Below are positions 32,133-40,513 of a stretch of 64,000 nucleotides of DNA, one piece after another. The DNA comes from Deltaproteobacteria bacterium (GTDB taxonomy: Bacteria > Myxococcota_A > UBA796 > SXON01), in the NCBI GenBank assembly GCA_947490345.1, contig CANLGL010000016.1:1-64000 (forward strand), given 5' to 3'. Position 1 is the stretch's first letter. Each line of letters begins with the position of its first letter. Both the position numbers and the translations under genes were made by a program. The notes below the pieces were generated by a model, which did not search any database, was not told where the DNA came from, and saw nothing but the letters and a program-made list of their open reading frames with translations.

Positions 32133-33164
32133 ATGTTCGTGTGGTTTTTTCTGGCGTGCGCCACGACGGCCGCCGGGACGAAGCGGCCGCCGCAGCCGCG
32201 CGTACCGAGCTTGCAGTCGCCCAATTACGTACATGTGGAGACCCGCCCGCGGGATGGGGTGGTGGCCAAGGTCTGGCCCAATCCGGTCGATGAATCTCTG
32301 GCGGGCGCGGCAGGAGCCGTGGCGATCGAGCTGTCGGAGCGGCGGACGGTCGACGCGCAGGCCTTGCGGTGGCGAGCGATTCTCGCGGGCTACCCCTGGG
32401 TGATCGGCGAGGCCCGTTTTGCCACGACGGCGTTCGACGCGGCGCCGGCCGACCTTGTGGCCAGCGCCACGGCCAAGCTGGGACACGACATCGGCCTGGT
32501 CCGCGCCCGCGGGCGGGAAAGCGACCACTGGGTGCTCCTCGTCGGGGAGCGCCGCGCAACCCTCCCGTCGATTCCGAGGGAGCCGGCGCTGGGCCAGGAA
32601 CTTTCGCTCCCCGGCCTCGATGTGGCCGCCATCGCCCCGAGCGGCGAGCCGGTTGCCGGGGTCGGCGCGCTCGTCCTGGACCATTCCGGAGAGTGGCTCG
32701 TCCAACTCCGCGACAAAATCGGTGTCGTCGCGACGTTTCCATTGTACGTCGGCGCGCGAACGCCGCAGACGCCGCCGTTTTCGGGGGCACTGGGCGCCGA
32801 AGAGGCCGGCGACCTGGACGAGGAGCTGCTCTTGCGGATGGACGCGCTGGATCGTTGGTACCAACGCCCCGCCGCCGAGCGAGACCCCGCGTTGGACGCG
32901 GCGGCACGCGCCCGCCTACGCGCGTTCCTTTCGGGCCAGAAGTTGCCCCCGGCTCAAACCCAGCTCGCGGCGGCCGGCTTCTTTGGGGGCACCTCCGGTG
33001 AGTGTCGGGCTCGCACCGTCGTGGACTGCCTGGACGGCATCTGGTGGTCCCTCAGCGGTCACGACGCGCTCGCCGGCAACTGGGGCACCATCGGCTTGGC
33101 CGTGCAGACCACCAGCGACGGCGTGGCGGTCGCGGTCGCGGTCGCGGACCGCTCGGCTATCTAG
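32133..33164 (+). CDS. Lipoprotein of unknown function (343 residues)
   Basis: The N-terminus MFVWFFLACATTAAG is a very short signal with lipobox FLAC (Cys9). The mature protein has an N-terminal segment with WPNPVDESLAGAAGAVAIEL and LGHDIGLVRARGRESDHWVLLVG, reminiscent of a CAP/SCP-like or peptidase-inhibitor-like fold but without convincing motifs. A beta-rich middle (LVLDHSGEWLVQLRDKIGVVATFP) and a helical end with two cysteines (GECRARTVVDCLDGIWW) follow. I do not recognise a family. It is a monocistronic gene flanked by minus-strand genes on both sides. Confidence 0.7.
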   Translation: MFVWFFLACATTAAGTKRPPQPRVPSLQSPNYVHVETRPRDGVVAKVWPNPVDESLAGAAGAVAIELSERRTVDAQALRWRAILAGYPWVIGEARFATTAFDAAPADLVASATAKLGHDIGLVRARGRESDHWVLLVGERRATLPSIPREPALGQELSLPGLDVAAIAPSGEPVAGVGALVLDHSGEWLVQLRDKIGVVATFPLYVGARTPQTPPFSGALGAEEAGDLDEELLLRMDALDRWYQRPAAERDPALDAAARARLRAFLSGQKLPPAQTQLAAAGFFGGTSGECRARTVVDCLDGIWWSLSGHDALAGNWGTIGLAVQTTSDGVAVAVAVADRSAI

Positions 33165-33176
33165 CGCCGAGGCGAC

Positions 33177-33899
33177 CTACCTCGTGGTGATCTCGACGGC
33201 GTTGAGCACCACGTCGACGTCGGGCCGGTCGTTGCGGGCGGCGGGCACGCGGGCGATCTTCTTGACGAGGTCCAGCTCCTCACAATCTCCGAAGATGGTG
33301 TGCTTGCCATTGAGGTGGGTCGGCATGTTCTCGGTGATGAAGAACTGAGAGCCGTTGGTGTCGGGGCCGGCGTTGGCCATCGCCAGGATGGCGGTGTGAT
33401 CAAACACGGTGAAGTCTCCGACTTCATCGGCGAACTCGTAGCCCGGACCTCCAGTGCCGTTCCCGAGTGGATCACCGCCCTGGATCATGAAGTCGGGGAT
33501 GACCCGGTGGAAGATGGTGCCGCTGTACAGCGGCGCCTTGCTGACGGTTCCGGTGCGGGGGTGCGTCCACTCGCGCTCGCCACGCGCGAGTTGCACGAAA
33601 TTGAGCACGGTTTCTGGCGCCTGTTGGTGCCGGAGCACACAGTGGATGTCGCCCATGCTGGTCTTGAACGTGGCGAGGAGCTTCTGGCCGGGGCTGAGCC
33701 CGAGCGCGCCGAGGCGCCCAGAGTTGGCCGCGTCCACCTTTTCGGCGGCAGCTCGGTCCGCACGAGCCTGGAGCGCGTCGTTGTCCTTCTCGAGCCTGGC
33801 ATTGGCCCGCTCAAGATCGCCGACGCGCATCTTCAATTTGTCGTTTTCGTCAAGAGTGGCCTGGTCTTTGCACGCCAGGAGCGCGAGGAGGAGAAGCAT
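33177..33899 (-). CDS. Cyclophilin-type peptidyl-prolyl isomerase lipoprotein
   Basis: The 240-residue protein has a lipoprotein signal (MLLLLALLAC, Cys10) and a coiled-coil spacer (about 18-55: DKLKMRVGDLERANARLEKD). A cyclophilin domain (about 72-235) follows, with YSGTIFHRVIPDFMIQGGDP, EFADEV, ILAMANAGPDTNGSQFFITE and HTIFGDCEE. Catalytic Arg, Phe and Met positions (FHRV, FMIQGGD) are present. It would assist folding of envelope proteins in the periplasm, held away from the membrane by the coiled coil. It lies 11 bases downstream of a second cyclophilin gene. Confidence 0.92.
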   Translation of the reverse strand: MLLLLALLACKDQATLDENDKLKMRVGDLERANARLEKDNDALQARADRAAAEKVDAANSGRLGALGLSPGQKLLATFKTSMGDIHCVLRHQQAPETVLNFVQLARGEREWTHPRTGTVSKAPLYSGTIFHRVIPDFMIQGGDPLGNGTGGPGYEFADEVGDFTVFDHTAILAMANAGPDTNGSQFFITENMPTHLNGKHTIFGDCEELDLVKKIARVPAARNDRPDVDVVLNAVEITTR

Positions 33900-33910
33900 C
33901 GGGCAGAAGC

Positions 33911-34600
33911 CTAACGCCGCCGCGCGACGATCTCCACGCGGCGAAGGACGACCGGGTCCACCGGACGATTCCCGTCACCGCGCGGGGCGGCCGCAATCTG
34001 CTCGATGACATCGAGGTCTCCGCACAAGCCGAGGCGGGTGTACCGCCCGTCGAGGTGGTGTGCTGGGCCCGCGGTGACGAAGAACTGGGAGCCGTTGGTG
34101 TTCGGGCCCCGGTTGGCGAGGCCGAGGATTCCGGCTCGGTCGAAGATCGCGTCCCCGGCGATTTCGTCGGGGTACGAGAAGCCCGGACCACCCGTGCCAG
34201 TGCCTCCGGGGTCACCGCCCTGAACCAAAAAGCCCGGCACCACGCGGTGAAAGAGCGTGCCGTTGTACAACGGGCGCATGACGCGAGCTCCGGACCGAGG
34301 GTCCACCCACGCCCGCACCCCACGGGCCAACTCAACGAAGGTCCTCACCGAGTACGGAGCAGCCTCGTGCGCAAGTTCGCAGCCGATTTTCCCCCGCGAG
34401 GTGTGCAGCGTGGCCACGAGGACCTCACCGGGCGCCACCAGCCCCAACGGCGGCGGCGCTTGGACGGCCGAAGCACCACCTCCGCCCTTGTCAATGGGAG
34501 GCGCGCGAACCTCCCGCAACCACACCGCCAAGGGCTCCGCGGCGTGCGCCCCGCTCAAGGGCACGAGGATTAGGAGGACGATGGTTCCGATGCAACGCAC
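33911..34600 (-). CDS. Periplasmic cyclophilin-type peptidyl-prolyl isomerase
   Basis: The start is GTG 34600, giving a Sec signal MRCIGTIVLLILVPLSGAHA and a 229-residue protein. The longer frame upstream is a shadow of the plus-strand genes. The cyclophilin core has YNGTLFHRVVPGFLVQGGDP, YPDEIAGDAIFDRAGILGLA, NTNGSQFFVTAGP and HLDGRYTRLGLC, so the active site is intact. It shares the YxGTxFHRVxPxFxxQGGDP layout and the RxGxxxxxPLYxGT approach loop with the adjacent lipoprotein cyclophilin, indicating tandem duplication with one soluble and one lipid-anchored product. Confidence 0.9.
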   Translation of the reverse strand: MRCIGTIVLLILVPLSGAHAAEPLAVWLREVRAPPIDKGGGGASAVQAPPPLGLVAPGEVLVATLHTSRGKIGCELAHEAAPYSVRTFVELARGVRAWVDPRSGARVMRPLYNGTLFHRVVPGFLVQGGDPGGTGTGGPGFSYPDEIAGDAIFDRAGILGLANRGPNTNGSQFFVTAGPAHHLDGRYTRLGLCGDLDVIEQIAAAPRGDGNRPVDPVVLRRVEIVARRR

Positions 34601-34690
34601 GATATGTCTGTCCAAGTATAGACACGTCAAGAGTGATCTGGCCAGCTTTGCTTTGCTCCGCGTTACACCTTGCCACGGAGTGGAGCCCCG

Positions 34691-34912
34691 ATGCGCGTGC
34701 GAATCTTCCTCAGACAGCCGTTCTTCACGCTTCCGGGGTACATCCCCCGCGGGGCGCTGGTGGTCGAAGGCGTGCTCGAGGAAGAGAAGCCCCTGGGCTG
34801 GGTTGTCGCGGTCGATACCTGGCTCAACGAGACGGGGACCCGTCTGGAGGGTCCTGCCCAGCGGGTCATCATCCCGGGCGCCAAAGTCGATCACGTACTC
34901 CTGCTCGGCTAG
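34691..34912 (+). CDS. Small conserved-looking protein, unknown
   Basis: The 73-residue protein is rich in beta-forming residues: MRVRIFLRQPFFTLPGYIPRG, GALVVEGVLEEEKPLGWVVA and QRVIIPGAKVDHVLLLG. The frame has balanced composition and no competing frame, and the ATG has GGAG 9 bases upstream (tggagccccg). It could be a small beta-barrel or RNA-binding-like protein; I cannot assign a family. A lipoprotein gene follows 15 bases later. Confidence 0.55.
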   Translation: MRVRIFLRQPFFTLPGYIPRGALVVEGVLEEEKPLGWVVAVDTWLNETGTRLEGPAQRVIIPGAKVDHVLLLG

Positions 34913-34927
34913 GGTCAACCAGACTTG

Positions 34928-35617
34928 ATGCTCATCGTCGTGATGCTCGGCTGTGAGGTCGAGGTGGCCGGACTCGTCAGCGAGCCTTCGGGCGCGCCTG
35001 TCGCCGGGGCGCAACTCACGGCAGACGGCTGCCGCGCCGTTTCCGCCGCCGACGGCACGTTCCGGACCCGATGCCCGCGCGCGCTCCACCACTTCGTCGT
35101 CTCCCACCCGGCGCACGCAGCGGAGCACCTCAGCGTCGATGCGACCGGAGCCCTTGCGCCCGCCGCCGCCGCCGTCAGCCTCGTTCCCTGGCCGACGGCC
35201 GTCGGGTTGTACCTGGAGCCAGCGTTGGAGCTCATCGCTGTCAGCCCGCTCCGCCGGACGGTCACGGCCACCGAGCAGCGTTTCTGCCTCCCCCCGGACG
35301 TGCCGCTGCCGACGACCACCCCCAACCCTTCGATCTTCGATGTGCACGGCTCCGACTGGCGCCTCCATGCATTGGACACCGAAGGCTGCGCGATCCGGCT
35401 CGCGACCAAGGATGGCTCCCGCTACTGGTCGCCAGTCAGCACCGCAATCGCCGTGCCCATCACCGAATTGAGCCCGGGCCACCAACATCTGCGACCGGAG
35501 TTGACCCCCGGCCGCTACGCCTTTGTCACGTGGTACGACGGCTTCCCCGTCCCGCTCGACCCGACTGCCGACACATGGGAGGCGTTCGCGTTCGAGGTCG
35601 CCGCTCCGATTCCCTGA
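34928..35617 (+). CDS. Lipoprotein with carboxypeptidase-regulatory-like domain
   Basis: MLIVVMLGC is a minimal lipoprotein signal (Cys9). EVEVAGLVSEPSGAPVAGAQLTADG...SAADGTFRTR follows at once, the VxGxVxdxxGxPvxGAxVxxxg...TdxdGxF pattern of CarboxypepD_reg domains, and covers about residues 10-75. The rest (75-229) contains the Cys-flanked segment RFCLPPDVPL...TEGCAIRLATKDGSRYW and ends in a beta-strand-like FAFEVAAPIP. Likely a surface or periplasmic binding protein; no enzyme motif is seen. The TTG just before the ATG is a less likely start. Confidence 0.75.
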   Translation: MLIVVMLGCEVEVAGLVSEPSGAPVAGAQLTADGCRAVSAADGTFRTRCPRALHHFVVSHPAHAAEHLSVDATGALAPAAAAVSLVPWPTAVGLYLEPALELIAVSPLRRTVTATEQRFCLPPDVPLPTTTPNPSIFDVHGSDWRLHALDTEGCAIRLATKDGSRYWSPVSTAIAVPITELSPGHQHLRPELTPGRYAFVTWYDGFPVPLDPTADTWEAFAFEVAAPIP

Positions 35618-35620
35618 CTG

Positions 35621-36409
35621 CTACTCGACCGTCGAGAGGTCGCGGGTGATGCGGGTCGCGGTGTAATTGGCGTCGAGCGTGACGTAGCCGGCAACATCGG
35701 CGCCGAAGGTCCCCTCCAACTCGCCCGCCTCGGTCAGCGTACCCTCGGTCGCGACCGGCAGGCTGTAAAAGGAGAGGTCGATAGCGGCCTCGCCCGACAG
35801 GGCTCCCGCGTCGTTGTCGAGCGCGAAATCGTAGACAGTGTCGATGTCGTAGCCGAGGAGGCTCAACAGGCAGCCCGCATCGCCCGTTGCCGTTTCGCCC
35901 ATGGCGTCCACGATCATGGTCAGCGCGCCGCTACACCCGACCGAAATCGGCGTGCCGCCGTAATCGACGTCCGCGGTGACCGACAGCGCGCCCACGTATA
36001 CGCCGGCGTAGACACTCTGCTTGAGCACGCCACCCACGGTGTAGGCGAGGCGATCACCGTTGGGAAGCAGCGCTTCCGCGGTGATGGCGTGGATGCCGAC
36101 GCCGAGCTGCCCGTCGATCGCCGCGGCGCCAGTGAGCGCCCAGTCGATGTCGACGTCGCTGCTCCAGGTGATTCCCGGGAAGTCGAGTACCGTGCCGTCC
36201 GAACCCATGACGACCGCCGTGAACGCGGACTCTTCCTCCATCGGCAGGAAGGCGCCGCTGAGCGGCGCCTCGATCACCAATCGCGCGTTGTCCCAGGTAG
36301 CGTCGAGCGCCTCGTCGGTACCTGCCGAGTCCGTGCCAACCCCAGCCTCCGCGCCGTCGACTACGAGGGTGTTGTCGTTGCAAGCCGCGAGAATGGCGAG
36401 GAGAAACAT
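35621..36409 (-). CDS. Beta-rich lipoprotein of unknown function
   Basis: The ATG at 36409 gives MFLLAILAAC, a lipoprotein signal with Cys10; ten earlier in-frame codons are probably not translated. The mature 252 residues start with an acidic Asn/Asp/Thr stalk, then an Ig-like segment (ARLVIEAPLSGAFLPMEEES...TWSSDVDIDWALTG) with a bacterial cadherin or PKD flavour. A second half follows, with GCSGALTMIVDAMGETATGDAGC and strands such as SGEAAIDLSFYSLPVATEGTL. No catalytic motif is visible. The stop lies 4 bases from the convergent neighbouring stop. Confidence 0.7.
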   Translation of the reverse strand: MFLLAILAACNDNTLVVDGAEAGVGTDSAGTDEALDATWDNARLVIEAPLSGAFLPMEEESAFTAVVMGSDGTVLDFPGITWSSDVDIDWALTGAAAIDGQLGVGIHAITAEALLPNGDRLAYTVGGVLKQSVYAGVYVGALSVTADVDYGGTPISVGCSGALTMIVDAMGETATGDAGCLLSLLGYDIDTVYDFALDNDAGALSGEAAIDLSFYSLPVATEGTLTEAGELEGTFGADVAGYVTLDANYTATRITRDLSTVE

Positions 36410-36481
36410 GCAGGCTCCGGAGGGGCGCCAGGATACCACGGGGCCCTTCGATCCGCCGCCAACAACGTGCTAAGCCCGGCC

Positions 36482-37474
36482 ATGGACGAGATGATCGAGG
36501 TCGAGGGCCTGACCAAGACCTACGGTGGCTTCGGCGCACTCAAGGGCATTGGGTTCGGCATCCGACGCGGGGAGATTGTCGGCTTCCTCGGGCCCAACGG
36601 CGCGGGAAAGACCACGACGATGAAAATCCTGACGGGATTCGTCTCCCCCACTGCCGGCATCGCCCGGGTTCACGGTCTGGACTGCGTGTCCGACAGCCTC
36701 GCGGTTCGGGCCCGGATTGGCTACCTGCCGGAGTCCGCGCCGGTCTACGCCGACATGTTGGTGCGGGACTACCTTGACTTCATCGGCCGGGTCCGCGGCC
36801 TGGCCAGCGCCGAACGCGCCGCGGCTATCGAGCGCGTGGCGACCGAGTGCGACATCGCCGATCGGCTCGGTCAGCGCGTCGGCACGCTATCCAAGGGGTA
36901 TCGGCAGCGCGTCGGGCTTGCGCAGGCCCTCCTGCACCAGCCGCCCATCCTGATCCTCGACGAACCGACCAGCGGCCTGGACCCGAACCAGATCCTCGCG
37001 ATTCGCAACCTGATTCGGCGCATCGGCCAGTCGCGGACGGTCATCCTCAGCACGCACATCCTGCAGGAGGTGCAAGCCACCTGCGACCGCGTGTTGATCC
37101 TCAACCGGGGTGAGCTCGTCGCCGACGCGCCCATCAACGAGGTGCATGCCGCCGTAGCCGGTGGCGATCTGTACCGCGCCACCTTCATAGACGGCGCCGT
37201 CCGTCTTCCGGAGGCCGGTCTCCGCTCGCTGATCACGGCGATCCCCGGCGTTCACTCGGTGCGCCTACAGACGGCTGACGACCGCACCGTCTACCCCTAT
37301 GAGGTCATGGCCAATCGCGATGTCCGCAGCGAACTGTTCGACATCGCCGCGAGCCACGGCCTACGCCTTGTAGAGCTCACGCGCGAACGGAGCTCGCTCG
37401 AAGAGGTGTTTCGCCGGCTTACGCTGGCGGATGCGCCGGCCGCGAACGCCGAGGAGCTGAGGGCTGCGCGCTGA
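36482..37474 (+). CDS. ABC transporter ATP-binding protein (GldA/NatA-like)
   Basis: The 330-residue stand-alone ATPase has Walker A GPNGAGKTTT, Q-loop region IGYLPESAPVYADM, signature LSKGYRQRV, Walker B LILDEPTSGLDP and H-loop STHIL, all intact. The C-terminal extension after about residue 225 (LYRATFIDGAVRLPEAGLR...) is typical of GldA/CcmA-type ATPases. These pair with ABC-2 permeases for gliding machinery, copper-related or lipid export. No permease gene lies beside it; the next gene is convergent. The start is ATG 36482; the longer frame upstream is antisense to the lipoprotein gene. Confidence 0.88.
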   Translation: MDEMIEVEGLTKTYGGFGALKGIGFGIRRGEIVGFLGPNGAGKTTTMKILTGFVSPTAGIARVHGLDCVSDSLAVRARIGYLPESAPVYADMLVRDYLDFIGRVRGLASAERAAAIERVATECDIADRLGQRVGTLSKGYRQRVGLAQALLHQPPILILDEPTSGLDPNQILAIRNLIRRIGQSRTVILSTHILQEVQATCDRVLILNRGELVADAPINEVHAAVAGGDLYRATFIDGAVRLPEAGLRSLITAIPGVHSVRLQTADDRTVYPYEVMANRDVRSELFDIAASHGLRLVELTRERSSLEEVFRRLTLADAPAANAEELRAAR

Positions 37475-37510
37475 GGGCTGAGCGCTCACCGCCGAGGGCT
37501 CACCGCTTGC

Positions 37511-38722
37511 CTAGTACCAATTTCCGACCGCACCGCTGCGCCCTCGTATCCACGTTCGCATCACCTCGATCGACGCGTCCAGGCCTCGCTCGTCGATGAA
37601 ATTACGCGGGTCGTCTTCGACGTACGGTCGCGTGAGTGCGACCGCCTCGTCCATGAGCGCTTCAAGCCCGGCGGCGTCGATATCGGCAAGCACCTGGTCC
37701 GAAACCGCGGCGAAGTGTGCCCGGCAGGCCTCGTCCCGCTGACAGCCAGCGCCGAGAGGCGCCGCGGCGCGGCTCATGCGGCCCCCGTAGCTGGTGAAAC
37801 AATAATCGAGTCCGGTGGGCACCATGTGGACCAGCCCGGTCCCGCCGTGGTCGACGTACACGCGGAAGTTGTTGGAGGCGAAGGCGTACCCGTCCCATTG
37901 TCCCGTCCAGGACTCGGCGATCTGGTAGCTCGCGTACGCATCCAGATCCACGACGGCGGCCAACGCCGGCTCGAGGTCCTCCGCCGCCAGCGCCGCGACC
38001 ACAGCGTCCATATCGGACCAAGCTAAATCGACACCCGTCTCGAGCTGAAAGTTATGAGCCTCACCGGCGGTGAAGTCCGCGTGGTCCCAAGAATCAGGGT
38101 ACTCGGGATACCCCCCCTCGTACAAATTGCCTTCTCGCGACCCGAAGTTGCGTTCGAGGTAGTCCTTATCCTGCGATTCGACGTTGGCGTAGAGCCCATA
38201 GTCGACGCCGTTGACCGTTACCCACGCGTAGCCAACGCGAGAAGTCGGTAGACCGGCCGCGCCGAAGGCAGCGTACGCCACGACCTCGTGCACCTGGGTC
38301 TCGTCGTGGGTCATGTTGTTGAGCGTGAGCTTCCCCTTGCCGTGGAAGCTCTGGTCCGGATCGTAACGGTTGAAGTCTATCTTGAAGGCCGCCTTTCCGG
38401 ACAGATCGTAAAACGAGCCGGAGCCCTTGAGGCGAACGCCCACCAGGTCGAAGGTCTCGCCGTCGATCGTCGCGCCGCCCTCGACGTACTCCTGGGGCGC
38501 GCGTCCCAGCGCCCGCTTGCTCTCATCCGACAAGGTGATGTCGATCGTATGGACGCGGTCGAGCCCAAAGAGAAAGTCGTAGCCGTCGGGCGGCTCACCA
38601 GTGTCTTCGGTGTTTCCCGTGTCGGCTGTGTCGCCGGGAAGCTCATCAATCGGGTCTGTGCCCGTCGGATTCGGCCCGCCGCTCGGCCCGCCGGCGTCGC
38701 ATCCCATGATGAGGAACAGCAT
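37511..38722 (-). CDS. CotH-like protein kinase lipoprotein
   Basis: The 403-residue protein has lipobox IMGC (Cys8) and an acidic linker (DELPGDTADTGNTEDTGEPP). The CotH kinase domain runs over about 60-400, with VRLKGSGSFYDLSGKAAFKI and FNRYDPDQSFHGKGKLTLNN (ATP-binding), WVTVNGVDYGLYANVESQDK, YLERNFGSREGNLYEGG, and the metal/catalytic segment FRVYVDHGGTGLVHMVPTGL ending LDYC. CotH proteins are secreted kinases that phosphorylate spore-coat or surface proteins. Here the kinase is anchored at the envelope of a probable Gram-negative, so an extracellular substrate is inferred. The ATP-site Lys appears kept; the DxD-type metal site is partly diverged. Confidence 0.85.
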   Translation of the reverse strand: MLFLIMGCDAGGPSGGPNPTGTDPIDELPGDTADTGNTEDTGEPPDGYDFLFGLDRVHTIDITLSDESKRALGRAPQEYVEGGATIDGETFDLVGVRLKGSGSFYDLSGKAAFKIDFNRYDPDQSFHGKGKLTLNNMTHDETQVHEVVAYAAFGAAGLPTSRVGYAWVTVNGVDYGLYANVESQDKDYLERNFGSREGNLYEGGYPEYPDSWDHADFTAGEAHNFQLETGVDLAWSDMDAVVAALAAEDLEPALAAVVDLDAYASYQIAESWTGQWDGYAFASNNFRVYVDHGGTGLVHMVPTGLDYCFTSYGGRMSRAAAPLGAGCQRDEACRAHFAAVSDQVLADIDAAGLEALMDEAVALTRPYVEDDPRNFIDERGLDASIEVMRTWIRGRSGAVGNWY

Positions 38723-38790
38723 GATCTCACCGTAGCCGAGTAGCGGGCAGACGTCGTGGTATAACCCCCCCCCGGGGTCGGACCTACCGC

Positions 38791-40509
38791 ATGCATCACC
38801 GCTACAGCGCAGCGCTCATCGGGCTTTTGGCGCTGGGGGCGTGCAGCACCGCCGTCGACGACGATGTCGCCCCGGCCGCGGGACCTGCAAGGCTGGACAC
38901 CCTCGTCGTGGGCGTCAAGATGGATCCCAACGACTTGTTGTCGCCGCTGTCGCAATCGGCATTCGACCTGAGCTTGATCGATCTGATCGGCGCCAAGCCG
39001 CTCAAGGCAGAATTCGACTGTGAGCTGAGATTCCTCCCCGACTATGCCAGCTCCTACTCGTGGAGCGAAGACGGGAAGAGCCTCACCCTTGAATTGCGAG
39101 AAGACCTCGCGTGGAGCGACGGCGCGCCGGTCGTCCCACGGGATCTCTCGCTGTTGGCCGAGCTCATTCGGGACCCCGCGGTCGGTAGCTTGCGAGCGGG
39201 AAACCTGGCCTTGCTGACGCCCGAATCACCCGTTCTCGTCGATCCACGTCACCTGCGCTACGACTTCACCGCCAAAGCGGACCGCACGTCGATGACCGCG
39301 AACACCACGCTTCTTCAGTTGGTCCCGAGCCACATTCTCGGGGACCCCTCGGTAGAGCGCGCGGCCATCCGCAGCCACAGCCTCAACACCACGTCGCCGT
39401 TGTCCTCGGGCCGCTGGGTGATGACAGCTTGGGAGAAGGGAAAGAGCGTGACCCTCGAGCCCAACTCGAAGTACCCCGGACCTCCTCCGGGGCTGGCGCG
39501 CGTGGTCTTCCGGATCATCCCCGAGTATGCGGCCCGATTGCTGGAGTTGCAGCAGGGTCGGATCGACCTGATGGAAGCGGTCCAGGTCGCCGATGCCGAC
39601 GCGCTGGTGAAGGAGCACCCGGGGATCAAGCTGCACACGCGGGGGTATCGAGCCCAAGACTACGTCGGCTGGAACTCGATTGATCCGGCGGCTTGGAAGG
39701 CCGAACTCGAGGCCGGAAAGAAGCCCGACCCCGCAAAGATGCCTCCCCACCCACTCTTTGCCAATACCGATGTGCGCCGCGCCTTGTCGATGGCCGTGGA
39801 CGTGAATCGGATCATCGCCGACGCGCTCACCTCCAAGGCGTCGGGAAAGGCGTACGCCGTCCGTTCGGTCAGCACGATTACGCCAGAGCTGTGCGCGACC
39901 CGGGAGAACGGGATCACGCCCCTCAACTACGACCCCGAGGGCGCGAGGGCGGAGCTGGCGCGCGCCGGCTGGACGGATACCAACGGCGACGGCGTGATCG
40001 ACCGGGACGGGGTGCCCTTCCGCTTCACCGCGATCATGCCCCTTGGCAGCGCCCGCCACCTTCTCGTAAGCGCGATCCTGCAGGAACAGTGGAAGGCCAT
40101 CGGCGTCGACGCGCAATTCGAGGCCATCGCCGGGGGCGCCATGGGCGAACGACTTCGTCGTCGCGACTTTGATGCCGCATTCACGGGGTGGTCGGCCGGC
40201 TTGTGGGTGGATCCGACCACCGTCCTCGGCCGGACCAGTGAGTCCAACTTCTTCAGCTACCAGAATCCGAAGGCCCAGGCGCTCATTGACGAGGGCGTAC
40301 GCGAAACGAGCCCGGCGCGTGCAAACGAGATCTGGAACCAGTTCCAGCGCATCGTCTATGACGATCAACCGTACACCTTTCTCTATTGGCTGGACGAGAT
40401 CGTGGCCGTGAACGGGCGCTTCGAGAACACCGACGTAGGCCTGATCTCGCCGTTCAACAAGCTGGAGCGCTGGACGGTCGCCCCCGACAAGGTGAAGTAC
40501 AAGCAATAA
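38791..40509 (+). CDS. Peptide/nickel-type ABC transporter substrate-binding lipoprotein
   Basis: The 572-residue lipoprotein (LGACS lipobox, Cys18) is of the SBP_bac_5 (OppA/DppA) family. Conserved blocks are YSWSEDGKSLTLELREDLAWSDGAPVVPRDL (the WsDGxPvta signature), GRWVMTAWEKGKSVTLEPNSKY, RRALSMAVDVNRII and YDPEGARAELARAGWTDTNGDG. It would bind oligopeptides or similar solutes in the periplasm. It is the first gene of a five-component importer operon followed by two permeases and a fused double ATPase. The start ATG at 38791 lies 68 bases from the divergent CotH gene. Confidence 0.92.
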   Translation: MHHRYSAALIGLLALGACSTAVDDDVAPAAGPARLDTLVVGVKMDPNDLLSPLSQSAFDLSLIDLIGAKPLKAEFDCELRFLPDYASSYSWSEDGKSLTLELREDLAWSDGAPVVPRDLSLLAELIRDPAVGSLRAGNLALLTPESPVLVDPRHLRYDFTAKADRTSMTANTTLLQLVPSHILGDPSVERAAIRSHSLNTTSPLSSGRWVMTAWEKGKSVTLEPNSKYPGPPPGLARVVFRIIPEYAARLLELQQGRIDLMEAVQVADADALVKEHPGIKLHTRGYRAQDYVGWNSIDPAAWKAELEAGKKPDPAKMPPHPLFANTDVRRALSMAVDVNRIIADALTSKASGKAYAVRSVSTITPELCATRENGITPLNYDPEGARAELARAGWTDTNGDGVIDRDGVPFRFTAIMPLGSARHLLVSAILQEQWKAIGVDAQFEAIAGGAMGERLRRRDFDAAFTGWSAGLWVDPTTVLGRTSESNFFSYQNPKAQALIDEGVRETSPARANEIWNQFQRIVYDDQPYTFLYWLDEIVAVNGRFENTDVGLISPFNKLERWTVAPDKVKYKQ

Positions 40510-40513
40510 CCAA

